Position numbers and translations under genes: made by a program | Assembly (NCBI RefSeq): GCF_000308635.1 | Contig: NZ_BAGD01000043.1 | Span: 19,369 to 83,368, forward strand | Direction: 5' to 3' | Origin: Nocardia otitidiscaviarum NBRC 14405 | GTDB lineage: Bacteria > Actinomycetota > Actinomycetes > Mycobacteriales > Mycobacteriaceae | Length of the DNA: 64,000 bases | The notes under the pieces: model-generated | What the model saw: the letters and a program-made list of their open reading frames with translations, nothing else | Database searches by the model: none | What the model was told of the DNA's origin: nothing | Shown: positions 44,601 to 52,559 of the stretch, one piece after another | Layout: each line of letters begins with the position of its first letter | Position numbering within the stretch: position 1 is the first letter of the stretch

Positions 44601-44991
44601 GGGTGTCGGCGCGCTGGTCGGCGTCGTTGAGCAGTTCCTGATGGGCGCGCAGCAATTCCTCGAAGTGCCAGGCGTCCACCGCGTCCGGCGGCAGATGCAG
44701 GGCGTAACCGGAGGATTCCGAGACGATGAACCTCGACGGGGCGCGGCGGGGACGATCGGGTTCGAAGAGGCGGCGCAGGTTGTGGATGTGAACCTGGAGG
44801 ACGGTGGCCGCCTTGGGTGGTGGTGATCCAGCCCAGAGGTCCTCGATCAGCCGTTCGGTGCTGACGGCCTGGCCGCGGGCGACGATCAGGCGGCCGAGTA
44901 CGGCGCGCTGCATCGGGGTGCCGAGCGGGACCTCGCGTCCGTCGATGGACATGTGCAGGGGTCCGAGCACCCTGACGTGCGGTCCTGCCAT
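41692..44991 (-). CDS. SARP-type regulator with ATPase and TPR-like domains (AfsR/BTAD type)
   Basis: A 1099-residue regulator. Residues 1-95 form an OmpR-like winged helix (VRVLGPLHMSIDGREVPLG; TVLQVHIHNLRRLFEP), about 100-250 a BTAD domain (LLRAHQELLNDADQRADTRD... style; EEFGVDPGPGLRALE), then an ATPase with Walker A GEAGFGKTT near residue 310 and Walker B ALLLEDLHRAD. The remaining 550 residues are helical TPR-like. There is no C-terminal LuxR helix-turn-helix, so DNA binding rests on the N-terminus. Two perfect palindromes and a good promoter lie upstream. SARPs usually drive secondary-metabolite clusters, but none lies within this window. Confidence 0.9.
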   Translation of the reverse strand: MAGPHVRVLGPLHMSIDGREVPLGTPMQRAVLGRLIVARGQAVSTERLIEDLWAGSPPPKAATVLQVHIHNLRRLFEPDRPRRAPSRFIVSESSGYALHLPPDAVDAWHFEELLRAHQELLNDADQRADTRDRSHLLENALACWNGPALEAFTDTEWAVAEANRLTDLRLTAAELDARAKLDLQRPGDVVIELRQLFDEHPGREEIARLLALAQYQLGQQLEALATIRRCREFLGEEFGVDPGPGLRALETAILNHASNLTGAAELPSSATVPDETGTDRENGCATDYSSALAQVIASAETARGGRLRLVWVAGEAGFGKTTFAESVLARLRGNAWTVAAGSCPEVDGAPMAWAWSEVVAGLAATAAPEPATDPFTLSRTVTRLCATAAMPVALLLEDLHRADTATLQVLRQVTSWLRDEPVLILVTLRRSEGGPDTHATTAALAQHTAAWLELTGLDRTGTRSVALAAGLTALDDAGLDRMHRRTGGNPLFVRESARLLAAGGDPDAVPDAVRELVDSRIARLPFGVAEVLRQLSVWGDEVELSRLAPAAGIPEDALIDMVTAAESVGLVRTDRAGRIRFEHSLIRDTIYRGIPSLRRARMHWSALEILERRRRDGPAAADPLLLARHAVLGASAETARHAIDRVRAAARHCMDHGMRSAAVELSHSVIELHELAGHDGEHADRRDRTALLDAHCALVTALADNGSQRDARAARDRALELAERIGGDEPVIRALTCWRAPVIWPVREWRESSAHIFEALWRVLDSASGAERVRLLLAAAFEIDAENRESYHHLSTQALESARTLGDPELLCAAVNAVTFMDYDYGPEYAALTAELEAVATAAGLPEYQAVAHHLRFRSAFAAGELAEADRHAALAVELADEGQLRPLLDIACCAAAGMELLRGDLERAEQLYGEFRTRITDSGLTNAAEAALAGRVALAWARADLSGLVGELAHAYAALPDVLSHIYAIALVHGGDRDAARGVYDGAKPPQDGIYPITMSVFRAAAAIQFDDADTIREMYDYLVPHAGKIVGLEMGVVTFGPVEAVLASLAIALDDHEAARAHATRARAVLDRARTELRAVSPPRVDDRATGCRTRTT

Positions 44992-45046
44992 CGCCGAAAC
45001 CCTTCTCGCGCGGGTAGGCGGTACCGGTCGTCCGCCTCAAAAGAGG

Positions 45047-45075
45047 ATTATCATCCCACAAATCAGCGATGCCAA
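45047..45075 (-). promoter_or_regulatory. Promoter of the SARP gene
   Basis: On the minus strand TTGGCA (45070-45075), 17 bases and GATAAT (45047-45052) lie 56 bases upstream of the SARP ATG. The two hexamers each differ from consensus at one or two positions. Confidence 0.6.
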
Positions 45076-45110
45076 AAGTATGCTGAATAGTTGCCGAATG
45101 GTTATCGCAG

Positions 45111-45126
45111 TTTCGAGGACTCGAAA
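45111..45126. promoter_or_regulatory. 16-bp perfect palindrome upstream of the SARP promoter
   Basis: TTTCGAG-GA-CTCGAAA, arms fully matched, lies 35 bases upstream of the -35 of the SARP gene. It is placed as an activator or autoregulatory site would be. Confidence 0.5.
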
Positions 45127-45195
45127 TTGCCCTGGATCGGTGTCGTCCGAACGCGTGTCCAGTGGTGGGCGGCGGCGAGTCAGGTGCCTATTTCC

Positions 45196-45209
45196 CCCGC
45201 TCGAGCGGG
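45196..45209. promoter_or_regulatory. 14-bp perfect palindrome in the SARP/45378 intergenic region
   Basis: CCCGCTCGAGCGGG reads the same on both strands. It lies about 205 bases upstream of the SARP start and 170 upstream of the small gene at 45378. Confidence 0.45.
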
Positions 45210-45377
45210 TTATGACATGCATCACAAGCTCGTGAGTTCATGAAATCCACTGTGTCCTCCCATCGAAATTCCCCCGCCTATTTCATTCGCGACGCGCCTG
45301 GCGAATCAGGCTGGAAGTGAATCGGAAGATCGATGGCGAATAATTCCAAGGGGAAGTATTCAAAGGAGGTCCTGGCA

Positions 45378-45686
45378 ATGTTGACGCGATTCGAGTGGCT
45401 GACAGGGGGCGAAGTGATGCGGGACCAGGCGATGCCCATGGTGGAACCCGAGATCTCCGGCTTCTACCTGGACCGAGACGGTGATATCTGGGAGCGGCGC
45501 AGCGAGGGCTGGCGGCTGATCCTGCAGCGTGGCGTGGCCGTCGATCCCGAGGCGCTGTGGGACTGGGCCGAAGGCCATGTCCGCGACTACGCCCCGTTCA
45601 CCCTCGTGCACGGCGACGCCTACGCCGCCCGCATGGCGGCCGTCGCCTTCCCGACCGCGCACCCGAAAGACGGCACCGCGCGGTAG
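45378..45686 (+). CDS. Small conserved-looking hypothetical protein
   Basis: A 102-residue soluble protein that I do not recognise. It is rich in Trp, Asp and Glu (GFYLDRDGDIWERRSEGWRL; LWDWAEGHVRDYAPFTLVHG). ATG at 45378 is chosen because AAAGGAGG sits eight bases upstream; an ATG at 45333 in frame has no ribosome site. It is convergent with the aquaporin gene and divergent from the SARP gene. The strong ribosome site indicates it is well translated. Confidence 0.7.
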   Translation: MLTRFEWLTGGEVMRDQAMPMVEPEISGFYLDRDGDIWERRSEGWRLILQRGVAVDPEALWDWAEGHVRDYAPFTLVHGDAYAARMAAVAFPTAHPKDGTAR

Positions 45687-45702
45687 GGCTCAGCGGTAGG
45701 TC

Positions 45703-46521
45703 TCAGAGGAAGACCTGCGCGGCCAAACCCGCCAGCGCGCCGCCCAGCAGTGGGCCGAGCACGGGCACCCAGGCGTAGGACCAGTCGGGGTCCTTACGGT
45801 GGGCGGTCTCGCGGTCGGGCAGGTCGCGGTGGCCGCCGACGCCGACGCCGAGGTCGGCCGACACGGCCTTGGGCGGCACCTCGGCGGAGTGCTGGGTGGG
45901 CAGCAGCGCGTAGGCGATGCGGGGGCCGAGGTCGCGGGCCGGGTTGATGGCGTACCCGGTGGGGCCGCCCAGGGATGCGCCGATGCCGACGACCAGCAGG
46001 GCAGCGGCGAGCGGGCCCAGGCCGCTGGGGGTCTTGCCGAACGCGACGATGACGAAGACGAGCACGAAGGTGGCGATCACCTCGGTGAGGAAGTTCCACG
46101 GGTACGAGCGGATGGCGGGCACCGTGGAGAACACCCCGAGCTTCTTCTCCTCGTCGGGTTCGGCGTCGAAGTGTCGTTTGTAGGCGAGATAGGCCACGCA
46201 CGCGCCGAGGAACGCACCCACCAGCTGGCCGCTGAGATAGGCCAGGGTGTTGGCGGCGTTCACCGGAACGCCGGGCGCGTATTCGTCGAATCCGGCGAAC
46301 AGATTGCCGATGGTGACGGCCGGATTCAGATGGCCGCCGGTCTTGTAGGCGGCATAGACGCCCGCGAAAACGCCGAGACCCCAGCCGAAGGAAATGAGCA
46401 GCCAGCCGCCTTCGAAGCCTTTCGACTTGGCTAGCAACACATTGGCGACGACACCCGCGCCGAGCAGGATCAAGATGCCCGTGCCTAGTGCCTCACTCGC
46501 GAATATCGTGCCGAAATCCAT
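45703..46521 (-). CDS. glpF: Aquaglyceroporin (GlpF-type MIP channel)
   Basis: A 272-residue major intrinsic protein with six helices and both NPA motifs: GGHLNPAVT and GYAINPARDLGPR. The Asp after the second NPA-R (NPARD) is the mark of glycerol-conducting members. After ALLP comes a roughly 38-residue charged loop (SAEVPPKAVSADLG... HRDLPDRETAHRKDPD) before the last helix; most relatives have about ten residues there. ATG at 46521 has GGAGG upstream. It follows glpK-glpD on the same strand but a hairpin separates them, so it may have its own promoter. The role is glycerol entry. Confidence 0.9.
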   Translation of the reverse strand: MDFGTIFASEALGTGILILLGAGVVANVLLAKSKGFEGGWLLISFGWGLGVFAGVYAAYKTGGHLNPAVTIGNLFAGFDEYAPGVPVNAANTLAYLSGQLVGAFLGACVAYLAYKRHFDAEPDEEKKLGVFSTVPAIRSYPWNFLTEVIATFVLVFVIVAFGKTPSGLGPLAAALLVVGIGASLGGPTGYAINPARDLGPRIAYALLPTQHSAEVPPKAVSADLGVGVGGHRDLPDRETAHRKDPDWSYAWVPVLGPLLGGALAGLAAQVFL

Positions 46522-46685
46522 GAATAGAGCCTCCGATCCGCGGGGGGACGCGGACGCGACCCCGGGCCTGAAATGACTCTACGATTCTTACTCAGCAAAC
46601 TCTTGGAAACACACACGATCATCTCGAACGAGGCATGATAAATCCCACATTCGCCCCGCCGTTCGCGCGCGCTGAAAACGCTTGT

Positions 46686-46715
46686 GCCGCGCCGGAACCG
46701 ACGTTCCGGCGCGGC
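46686..46715 (-). terminator. Terminator-like hairpin between glpD and glpF
   Basis: GCCGCGCCGGAAC and GTTCCGGCGCGGC are perfect 13-base arms with a four-base loop, 29 bases past the glpD stop. On the minus strand the hairpin is followed by ACAAGCGTTTTCAG, a short T-run. Confidence 0.75.
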
Positions 46716-46743
46716 GGCGCGAAGGGGGTGCGGCGGGGGCCGA

Positions 46744-48423
46744 TCAGCGGGCGGCCACCAGCCGGGCGGCGTTCGCGGACTCGTCGTCGCGGGCCTCGTT
46801 GGCGGCCAGCTCCGCGTGCACCCGGTCGTTGTAGCGGTTGACCTCCGCGCCGGTCCGCTCGGCGTCCCAACCCAGGTGCGGGGCCACCAGTTCGGCGATC
46901 GCGGCGGCGGCGCGGAGTCCGCGGTCGGCCACCTCGATGGAGATGCGGGTGCGGCGGGTCAGGATGTCGTCGAGATGCAGTGCGCCCTCGTGGGTGGCCG
47001 AGTAGACGGCCTCCGCGCCGATGTAGTCCTCCGCGCCCGGAATCGGGTGGCGCAGTGCGGGATCGCGGGCGATGAGCTCGAACAGATCCTTGGCCACCGC
47101 GCCGTAGCGGCCCAGCAGGTGCTCGACGGTCTGCACCGGCAGGCCCGCGTCCTTGGCGACGCCCGGGATATCGGCCAGCATCTCCTGGTAGCCGGCCGCG
47201 CCGAGCAGCGGCAGATGCTCGGTCACCGAGTCGGCGACGCCGCTGCCGAGCCCCTCGACCGCGGCGTTCACCACGTCGGCGGCCATCACCCGGTAGGTGG
47301 TGTACTTGCCGCCCGCGATGACGAACAGGCCCGGCACCGGCTCGGCCACCGCGTGCTCCCGCGACAGCTTGGACGTGTCCGAGGACGCGCCCGAGAGCAG
47401 CGGACGCAGCCCGGCGTAGGTGCCGACGATGTCGTCCTCGGTGAGCGGTTCCTTCAGCAGGGTGTTGACGTGGTCGAGGATGTAGCGCACATCCGCCGCG
47501 CTGGCGGCCGGGTGGTCCTTGTCGAAGGCCCAGTCGGTGTCGGTGGTGCCGATGATCCAGTGCTGCTCCCACGGGATCACGAACAGCACGCTCTTCTCGG
47601 TGCGCATGATGATGCCGGTGTCCATGTTCAGCCGCTCGCGCGGCACCATGATGTGCACGCCCTTGGACATGCGCACGTGGAACGGGAAGTCCACACCGGT
47701 CATCCGGTTCATCTCGTCGGTCCACACGCCGGTGGCGGAGATGACGCTGCGGGCGCGCACGTTGTATTCGCGGCCGGTCTCCAGATCCATGACGGTCGCG
47801 CCGATCACGCGCTGCCCCTCGCGCAGCAGGCCGGTCACCCGGGTGCGGGTGAGCACGGTCGCGCCGTGCTTGGCGGCGGTGCGGGCCAGCGTCATGACGT
47901 AGCGGGCGTCGTCGACCTGGGCGTCGTAGTAGCGGATCGCGCCGGTGAGCGCGTCGTCCTTGAGCGCCGGGGCCAACTCCAGTGCACCGGAACGGGTCAG
48001 GTGCTTGTGCATGGGCACCGCCCGCGCGCCGCCGAGGGTGTCGTAGAGGGCGACGCCCGCGCCGATGTAGGCGCGCTCCCAGACCCGGTGCTGGAGCGGG
48101 AACAGGAACGAGACCGGGTGCACCAGATGCGGTGCGATCTTGTTCAGCAGCAGGCCGCGTTCCTTCAAGGCCTCACGCACCAGCGCGAAGTCGAGCTGTT
48201 CCAGGTAGCGCAGCCCGCCGTGGATGAGCTTGCTGGAGCGGCTGGAGGTACCGGCCGCCCAGTCGCGGGCCTCCACCAGGGTGACGTTCAGGCCGCGGGC
48301 GGCGGCGTCCAGGGCGGCCCCGGCGCCGACGATGCCGCCGCCGACCACGAGGACGTCGATCTCGGTGTCCTCCAGGTGCGCGATGGCGTCGTCGCGGTAG
48401 GCGCGATCCAAGCGTGCAGACAC
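46744..48423 (-). CDS. glpD: Aerobic glycerol-3-phosphate dehydrogenase GlpD
   Basis: GlpD oxidises glycerol-3-phosphate to dihydroxyacetone phosphate and passes electrons to quinone at the membrane. The 559-residue flavoprotein has the FAD motif VVGGGIVGAGAALDAAARG, SSRSSKLIHGGLRYLEQ, the DAQVDDARYVMTLARTA segment and a C-terminal helical domain. The start ATG at 48423 is 48 bases from the glpK stop. It is the second gene of glpK-glpD. A strong hairpin follows its stop. Confidence 0.95.
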   Translation of the reverse strand: MSARLDRAYRDDAIAHLEDTEIDVLVVGGGIVGAGAALDAAARGLNVTLVEARDWAAGTSSRSSKLIHGGLRYLEQLDFALVREALKERGLLLNKIAPHLVHPVSFLFPLQHRVWERAYIGAGVALYDTLGGARAVPMHKHLTRSGALELAPALKDDALTGAIRYYDAQVDDARYVMTLARTAAKHGATVLTRTRVTGLLREGQRVIGATVMDLETGREYNVRARSVISATGVWTDEMNRMTGVDFPFHVRMSKGVHIMVPRERLNMDTGIIMRTEKSVLFVIPWEQHWIIGTTDTDWAFDKDHPAASAADVRYILDHVNTLLKEPLTEDDIVGTYAGLRPLLSGASSDTSKLSREHAVAEPVPGLFVIAGGKYTTYRVMAADVVNAAVEGLGSGVADSVTEHLPLLGAAGYQEMLADIPGVAKDAGLPVQTVEHLLGRYGAVAKDLFELIARDPALRHPIPGAEDYIGAEAVYSATHEGALHLDDILTRRTRISIEVADRGLRAAAAIAELVAPHLGWDAERTGAEVNRYNDRVHAELAANEARDDESANAARLVAAR

Positions 48424-48471
48424 GGGAATCTCCTTGTTCTCCAGGGTGATAAGTCTTGTGGGGGCCGTGGA

Positions 48472-49989
48472 TCAGTCGTCGAGATCGACCCAGTCGAGGG
48501 TGCGCGCCACGGCCTTCTTCCAACGGCCGTAACCTTTTTCGCGCTGCTCCTCGGACCAGGTGGGTTCCCAGCGCTTGTCCTCGTGCCAGTTGCGGACGAG
48601 TTCGTCGGTGCTGCTCCAGAATCCGACCGCGAGCCCGGCGGCGTAGGCCGCGCCGAGCGCGGTGGTCTCGCGAACCACGGGGCGCGACACCGGAACTCCG
48701 AGGATGTCGGACTGCAACCGCATACACAGTTCGTTGGCGGTGATGCCGCCGTCCACCCGCAGGGTGTCGAGTTTGACCCCCGAGTCGGCCTCCATGGCCT
48801 CCACCACGTCGCGGGTCTGGTAGCCGATGGCCTCCAGCGTGGCCCGGGCGATGTGGGCGTTGGTGCTGTAGCGCGACAGGCCGATGATGATGCCGCGGGC
48901 GTCGGAGCGCCAGTAGGGTGCGAACAGTCCGGAGAAGGCGGGCACGAACACCACCCCGCCGGTGTCGGCCACCTGGCTGGCGAGCAGTTCGCTCTGGGTG
49001 GCCCCGGCGATGATGCCGAGCTGATCACGCAGCCACTGCACCGCCGAACCGGTGACGGCGATGGAGCCCTCCAGCGCGTACACCGGCGCGTCGTCGCCGA
49101 ACCGGTAGGCCACGGTGGTGAGCAGTCCGTGCTGCGAGCGCACGATATCGGTGCCGGTATTGAGCAGCAGGAAGTTTCCGGTGCCGTAGGTGTTCTTGGC
49201 CTCGCCGGGCCGGAAGCACACCTGTCCCACGGTGGCGGCCTGCTGATCGCCGAGAATGCCGGTGAGCGGCACCGCGCCCTTGAACGGGCCGTCGGGGTTG
49301 GTGAGTCCGAACATCTCCGGATTCGACGACGGGGCGATGGTCGGCAGCATGGCCCGCGGCACTCCGAACAGCTCCAGCAGTTCGTCGTCCCAGTCCAGGG
49401 TTTCGAGGTCCATCAGCATGGTGCGGGAGGCATTGGTGGGGTCGGTGATGTGCACGCCGCCGTGGATGCCGCCGGTGAGATTCCACAGCAGCCAGGTGTC
49501 CGGGGTACCGAACAGCGCGTCGCCGCGTTCGGCGTCCGCGCGCACGCCGGGGATGTTCTCCAGGATCCATTTCAGTTTGCCGCCGGAGAAGTAGGTGGCG
49601 GGCGGCAGGCCGGTCTTGCGGCGGATGAGTTCGCCGTGGGTGCGGTCGAGTTCGGCCGCGATGCGATCGGTGCGGGTGTCCTGCCAGACGATGGCGTTGC
49701 AGTAGGGGCGGCCGGTGCGCCGGTCCCACACGATGGTGGTTTCGCGCTGGTTGGTGATGCCGACCGCGGCCAGGTCGGCGGCGGAGAGGTTCGAGGAGGT
49801 GAGCACGGTTTTGACGACCGTGCGCGTGCGCTCCCAGATCTCGGCCGGATTGTGCTCGACCCACCCGGCGTGCGGCATGATCTGCTCATGCTCGAGCTGG
49901 TGGCGGGCGACCTCGTTGCCATCGTGGTCGAAGACCATGAAACGAGTGCTCGTCGTTCCCTGGTCGATGGCTCCGATGTATCGGCTCAT
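48472..49989 (-). CDS. glpK: Glycerol kinase GlpK (copy 1)
   Basis: A 505-residue FGGY-family kinase that phosphorylates glycerol. The phosphate-binding loop [13 protein letters not shown], the ATP motif [24 protein letters not shown], and the C-terminal FGGY-type [18 protein letters not shown] are present. ATG at 49989 is preceded by AAAGGGA; a perfect 12-bp palindrome (CCTTTCGAAAGG, 49996-50007) overlaps this ribosome site. An IclR-type regulator gene is divergent 200 bases away. Confidence 0.95.
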   Translation of the reverse strand: MSRYIGAIDQGTTSTRFMVFDHDGNEVARHQLEHEQIMPHAGWVEHNPAEIWERTRTVVKTVLTSSNLSAADLAAVGITNQRETTIVWDRRTGRPYCNAIVWQDTRTDRIAAELDRTHGELIRRKTGLPPATYFSGGKLKWILENIPGVRADAERGDALFGTPDTWLLWNLTGGIHGGVHITDPTNASRTMLMDLETLDWDDELLELFGVPRAMLPTIAPSSNPEMFGLTNPDGPFKGAVPLTGILGDQQAATVGQVCFRPGEAKNTYGTGNFLLLNTGTDIVRSQHGLLTTVAYRFGDDAPVYALEGSIAVTGSAVQWLRDQLGIIAGATQSELLASQVADTGGVVFVPAFSGLFAPYWRSDARGIIIGLSRYSTNAHIARATLEAIGYQTRDVVEAMEADSGVKLDTLRVDGGITANELCMRLQSDILGVPVSRPVVRETTALGAAYAAGLAVGFWSSTDELVRNWHEDKRWEPTWSEEQREKGYGRWKKAVARTLDWVDLDD

Positions 49990-49995
49990 CGTGTC

Positions 49996-50007
49996 CCTTT
50001 CGAAAGG
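49996..50007. promoter_or_regulatory. Palindrome over the glpK1 ribosome-binding site
   Basis: CCTTTCGAAAGG is self-complementary and contains the AAAGG ribosome site seven bases before the glpK1 start. It could act as an operator or, in RNA, tuck away the ribosome site. Confidence 0.4.
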
Positions 50008-50103
50008 CTCACCCTCGAGCCCGTCGTATGCCCTGGTGGACGCGGGTGGCGGCCACGCTCGACCTCGAATCTACGAGTCGATGAGTGCGCTCAACAGTGG
50101 ACG

Positions 50104-50122
50104 CGTTCGACAATGTCGAACG
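50104..50122. promoter_or_regulatory. 19-bp palindrome, candidate IclR operator
   Basis: CGTTCGACA-A-TGTCGAACG is perfectly symmetric around one base. It lies midway between glpK1 (115 bases) and the divergent IclR gene (68 bases). Actinobacterial IclR-type glycerol regulators (GylR) act in this position. Confidence 0.65.
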
Positions 50123-50189
50123 TTTCGGTGGCTGTTCGGTCACAGGTGTCGCTACCGTCCGGCGAATCCCGAGCGGCTAGGTTCGTGAC

Positions 50190-50954
50190 GTGCCGGGTCC
50201 CATCCAGTCCATCGAGCGCGCCGCCGCCGTGCTCCGCCTGCTGGCGCGCGGATCCGGCCGCATGGGCGTCGGCGAGATCGCCGCGGCGCTCGGCCTGGCC
50301 AAGCCCACCGCGCACGGCATCCTGCGCACCCTGCAGGGCGTCGGTTTCGTGGACCAGGACCCGGCGACCGGCAGATACTTCCTGGGCGCGGCGCTGGGCC
50401 AGCTCGGCGGCGGCTACCTGGACGCGAACGAATTGCGCTCCCGCGCCATCAACTGGGCCGACGCGCTGGCGGCGCGCACCGGGGAGGCGGTGCGCATCGC
50501 CGCGCCCCAGCACGGCGAGGTGGTGGTCGTGCATCACGTCTTCCGCCCCGACAACACCGAACAGGCACTGGCCCTGGGGGAGTCGCTGCCCCCGCACGCC
50601 ACCGCCCTGGGCAAGGTGCTGCTCGCCTACGACGCGGACCTGGCCGCCGCCCTGCACGGCGCGACGCTGACCGCGTCGACCTACCGCACCGTCACCGACC
50701 GCACCACGCTGAGCCGAGTCCTGTCCGAGGTGCGCCGCACCGGCTGGGCGGGTGAGATGGAGGAGTTCCGCACCGGCGAGGCGGGCATCGCCGCCCCCAT
50801 CCGGTCCCGTGGCGGCCTGGTGGTCGGCGCGATCGGCATCTCCGGCCCCGTGGACCGGCTCTGCGACGCCCAGTCGCGCCCGCGCCGAACCCTGGTCGAC
50901 CGCGTACGCGACGCGGCGCACGCGGTCTCACGGGATCTCGGTGCGGCGCAGTGA
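50190..50954 (+). CDS. IclR-family regulator of glycerol genes
   Basis: A 254-residue IclR protein. The winged helix spans about 5-65 (IERAAAVLRLLARGSGRMGVGEIAAALGLAKPTAHGILRTLQ) and the effector domain follows, with LPPHATALGKVLLAYD and AGEMEEFRTGEAGIAAPIRSRGGLVVGAIGISG motifs. GTG at 50190 is the start. It is divergent from glpK1 and 28 bases upstream of a second glpK on its own strand, so it is very probably a GylR-type repressor for glycerol, glycerol-3-phosphate acting as inducer in known cases. Confidence 0.9.
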   Translation: MPGPIQSIERAAAVLRLLARGSGRMGVGEIAAALGLAKPTAHGILRTLQGVGFVDQDPATGRYFLGAALGQLGGGYLDANELRSRAINWADALAARTGEAVRIAAPQHGEVVVVHHVFRPDNTEQALALGESLPPHATALGKVLLAYDADLAAALHGATLTASTYRTVTDRTTLSRVLSEVRRTGWAGEMEEFRTGEAGIAAPIRSRGGLVVGAIGISGPVDRLCDAQSRPRRTLVDRVRDAAHAVSRDLGAAQ

Positions 50955-50982
50955 TATTCGAACGCAGCCTGGGGAGCCCGGA

Positions 50983-52512
50983 ATGACGCAACGGTATGTG
51001 CTGGCCATCGACCAGGGCACCACGTCCACCAGGTGCATCCTGTTCGACCAGCGCGCCCGGCTGGCCGGAGTGGCCCAGCGCGAGCACCGGCAGCACTATC
51101 CGCGCCCCGGCTGGGTGGAGCAGGACGCCCAGGAGATCTGGCGCAATGTCGAACGCATAGTGCCCGCCGCCCTGCGCAATTCGGGCATCGAGATCGACCA
51201 GGTGGCGGCCGTGGGCATCGCCAATCAGCGTGAGACCACCGTGGTGTGGGACCGTCACACCGGCGTGCCCGTCGGCCGCGCTATCGTCTGGCAGGACGTG
51301 CGCACCGAGAACCTGGTGCGTGAGCTGTCCGAATCTTCTGCGGCACAGCGAGTCCGGGAACTTTGCGGCCTCCCGCTGGCAACCTATTTCGCCGCGCCCC
51401 GACTGCGATGGCTGCTGGATACGGTGCCCGGCCTGCGGGCCCGCGCCGACCGCGGCGAGGTGCTGTTCGGCACCATGGAAACCTGGCTCATCTGGAATCT
51501 GACCGGCGGCGTCGACGGTGGTGAGCACGTCACCGACGTCACGAACGCGGGCCGCACCCTGCTGATGAACATCGACACCCTGGGCTGGGATGACGAACTG
51601 CTGCGGTTCTTCGACATTCCGAAGCGGATACTCCCGCGCATCGAGCCCTCGACCGGATCGTTCGGCACGGCGCGAAAAGTGGTGCCGGGCACCCGAATCG
51701 CGGCGGCGCTCGGCGATCAGCACGCCGCGCTGTTCGGGCAGACCTGCTTCGCGCCGGGGGAGACCGAGTGCACCTACGGAACCGGCGGCTTCCTGATGAT
51801 GAACACCGGCCGGGAGCTGGTTCGCTCACAGTACGGATTGCTCACCACCATCGGTTACCAGGTCGGCGAGGAGCCGGTGTACGCCCTGGAGGGCCCCATC
51901 GCCGTCACCGGCTCGCTCGTCCAGTGGGTGCGCGACAACATCGGCCTGATCGGTTCCGCCCCGGAGATCGAAACCCTCGCTCGCACAGTGGAAGACAACG
52001 GCGGGTGCTATCTGGTCCCGGCCTTCTCCGGCCTGTACGCGCCGCATTGGCGCAGCGACGCACGCGGTCTGCTGATCGGTCTCACCTCCTACGTCACCAA
52101 GGGCCACATCGCCCGAGCGGTGCTGGAGGCGACCGCATGGCAGACCCGCGATGTGGTGGAGGCGATGAACGCGGATTCGGGGCTACACGCCGAATCCCTG
52201 CGGGTGGCAGGCGGAATGACATCGGACAACCTGTTGATGCAGATCGTCGCCGACGTGCTCGATATCCCCGTGCAGCGGCCGATAGTCGCCGAGACCGTCT
52301 CGCTCGGCGCCGCCTATGCGGCCGGACTGGCGGTGGGGTATTGGCCGGATCTGGAGGGGTTGCGCGGTAATCGGCGGGTGGCCGCGCAGTGGGTCCCCAC
52401 GATGGACGCCGGGGTGCGGGAGACCGAGTACGAGAACTGGCGGCGCGCTGTCACGCTGACCTTCGGGTGGTTCCGGGGATCCACACCGGCGGCGGCGCAG
52501 TCACCCCCGTAG
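50983..52512 (+). CDS. Glycerol kinase GlpK (copy 2)
   Basis: A 509-residue glycerol kinase paralogue: [37 protein letters not shown] and RVAGGMTSDNLLMQIVADVL. Identity to copy 1 looks moderate, so they are not a recent duplicate. It is in an operon with the IclR gene and starts at ATG 50983 after GGGGAG. The function is probably glycerol phosphorylation, though FGGY kinases can use other polyols. Confidence 0.9.
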   Translation: MTQRYVLAIDQGTTSTRCILFDQRARLAGVAQREHRQHYPRPGWVEQDAQEIWRNVERIVPAALRNSGIEIDQVAAVGIANQRETTVVWDRHTGVPVGRAIVWQDVRTENLVRELSESSAAQRVRELCGLPLATYFAAPRLRWLLDTVPGLRARADRGEVLFGTMETWLIWNLTGGVDGGEHVTDVTNAGRTLLMNIDTLGWDDELLRFFDIPKRILPRIEPSTGSFGTARKVVPGTRIAAALGDQHAALFGQTCFAPGETECTYGTGGFLMMNTGRELVRSQYGLLTTIGYQVGEEPVYALEGPIAVTGSLVQWVRDNIGLIGSAPEIETLARTVEDNGGCYLVPAFSGLYAPHWRSDARGLLIGLTSYVTKGHIARAVLEATAWQTRDVVEAMNADSGLHAESLRVAGGMTSDNLLMQIVADVLDIPVQRPIVAETVSLGAAYAAGLAVGYWPDLEGLRGNRRVAAQWVPTMDAGVRETEYENWRRAVTLTFGWFRGSTPAAAQSPP

Positions 52513-52559
52513 GGCGAGACCCGGTCGGCCGCCGCGGCACCTCCGGCTACCGTCGTCTC

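Larger units (their letters stand above)
45001..45377. other. Regulatory intergenic region between the SARP gene and a small gene
   Basis: About 380 bases without a gene, richer in A+T than its surroundings. It holds the SARP promoter (45047-45075) and two perfect palindromes (45111-45126 and 45196-45209). At its far end a strong AAAGGAGG ribosome site serves the plus-strand gene at 45378. Confidence 0.6.

Noticed and set aside
46684..50670. A very long open frame on the plus strand opposite glpD and glpK
   Set aside because: Its translation is low-complexity Gly/Ala/Arg/His with no domain, whereas the minus strand carries complete, motif-verified GlpD and GlpK. It is a GC-driven shadow frame.
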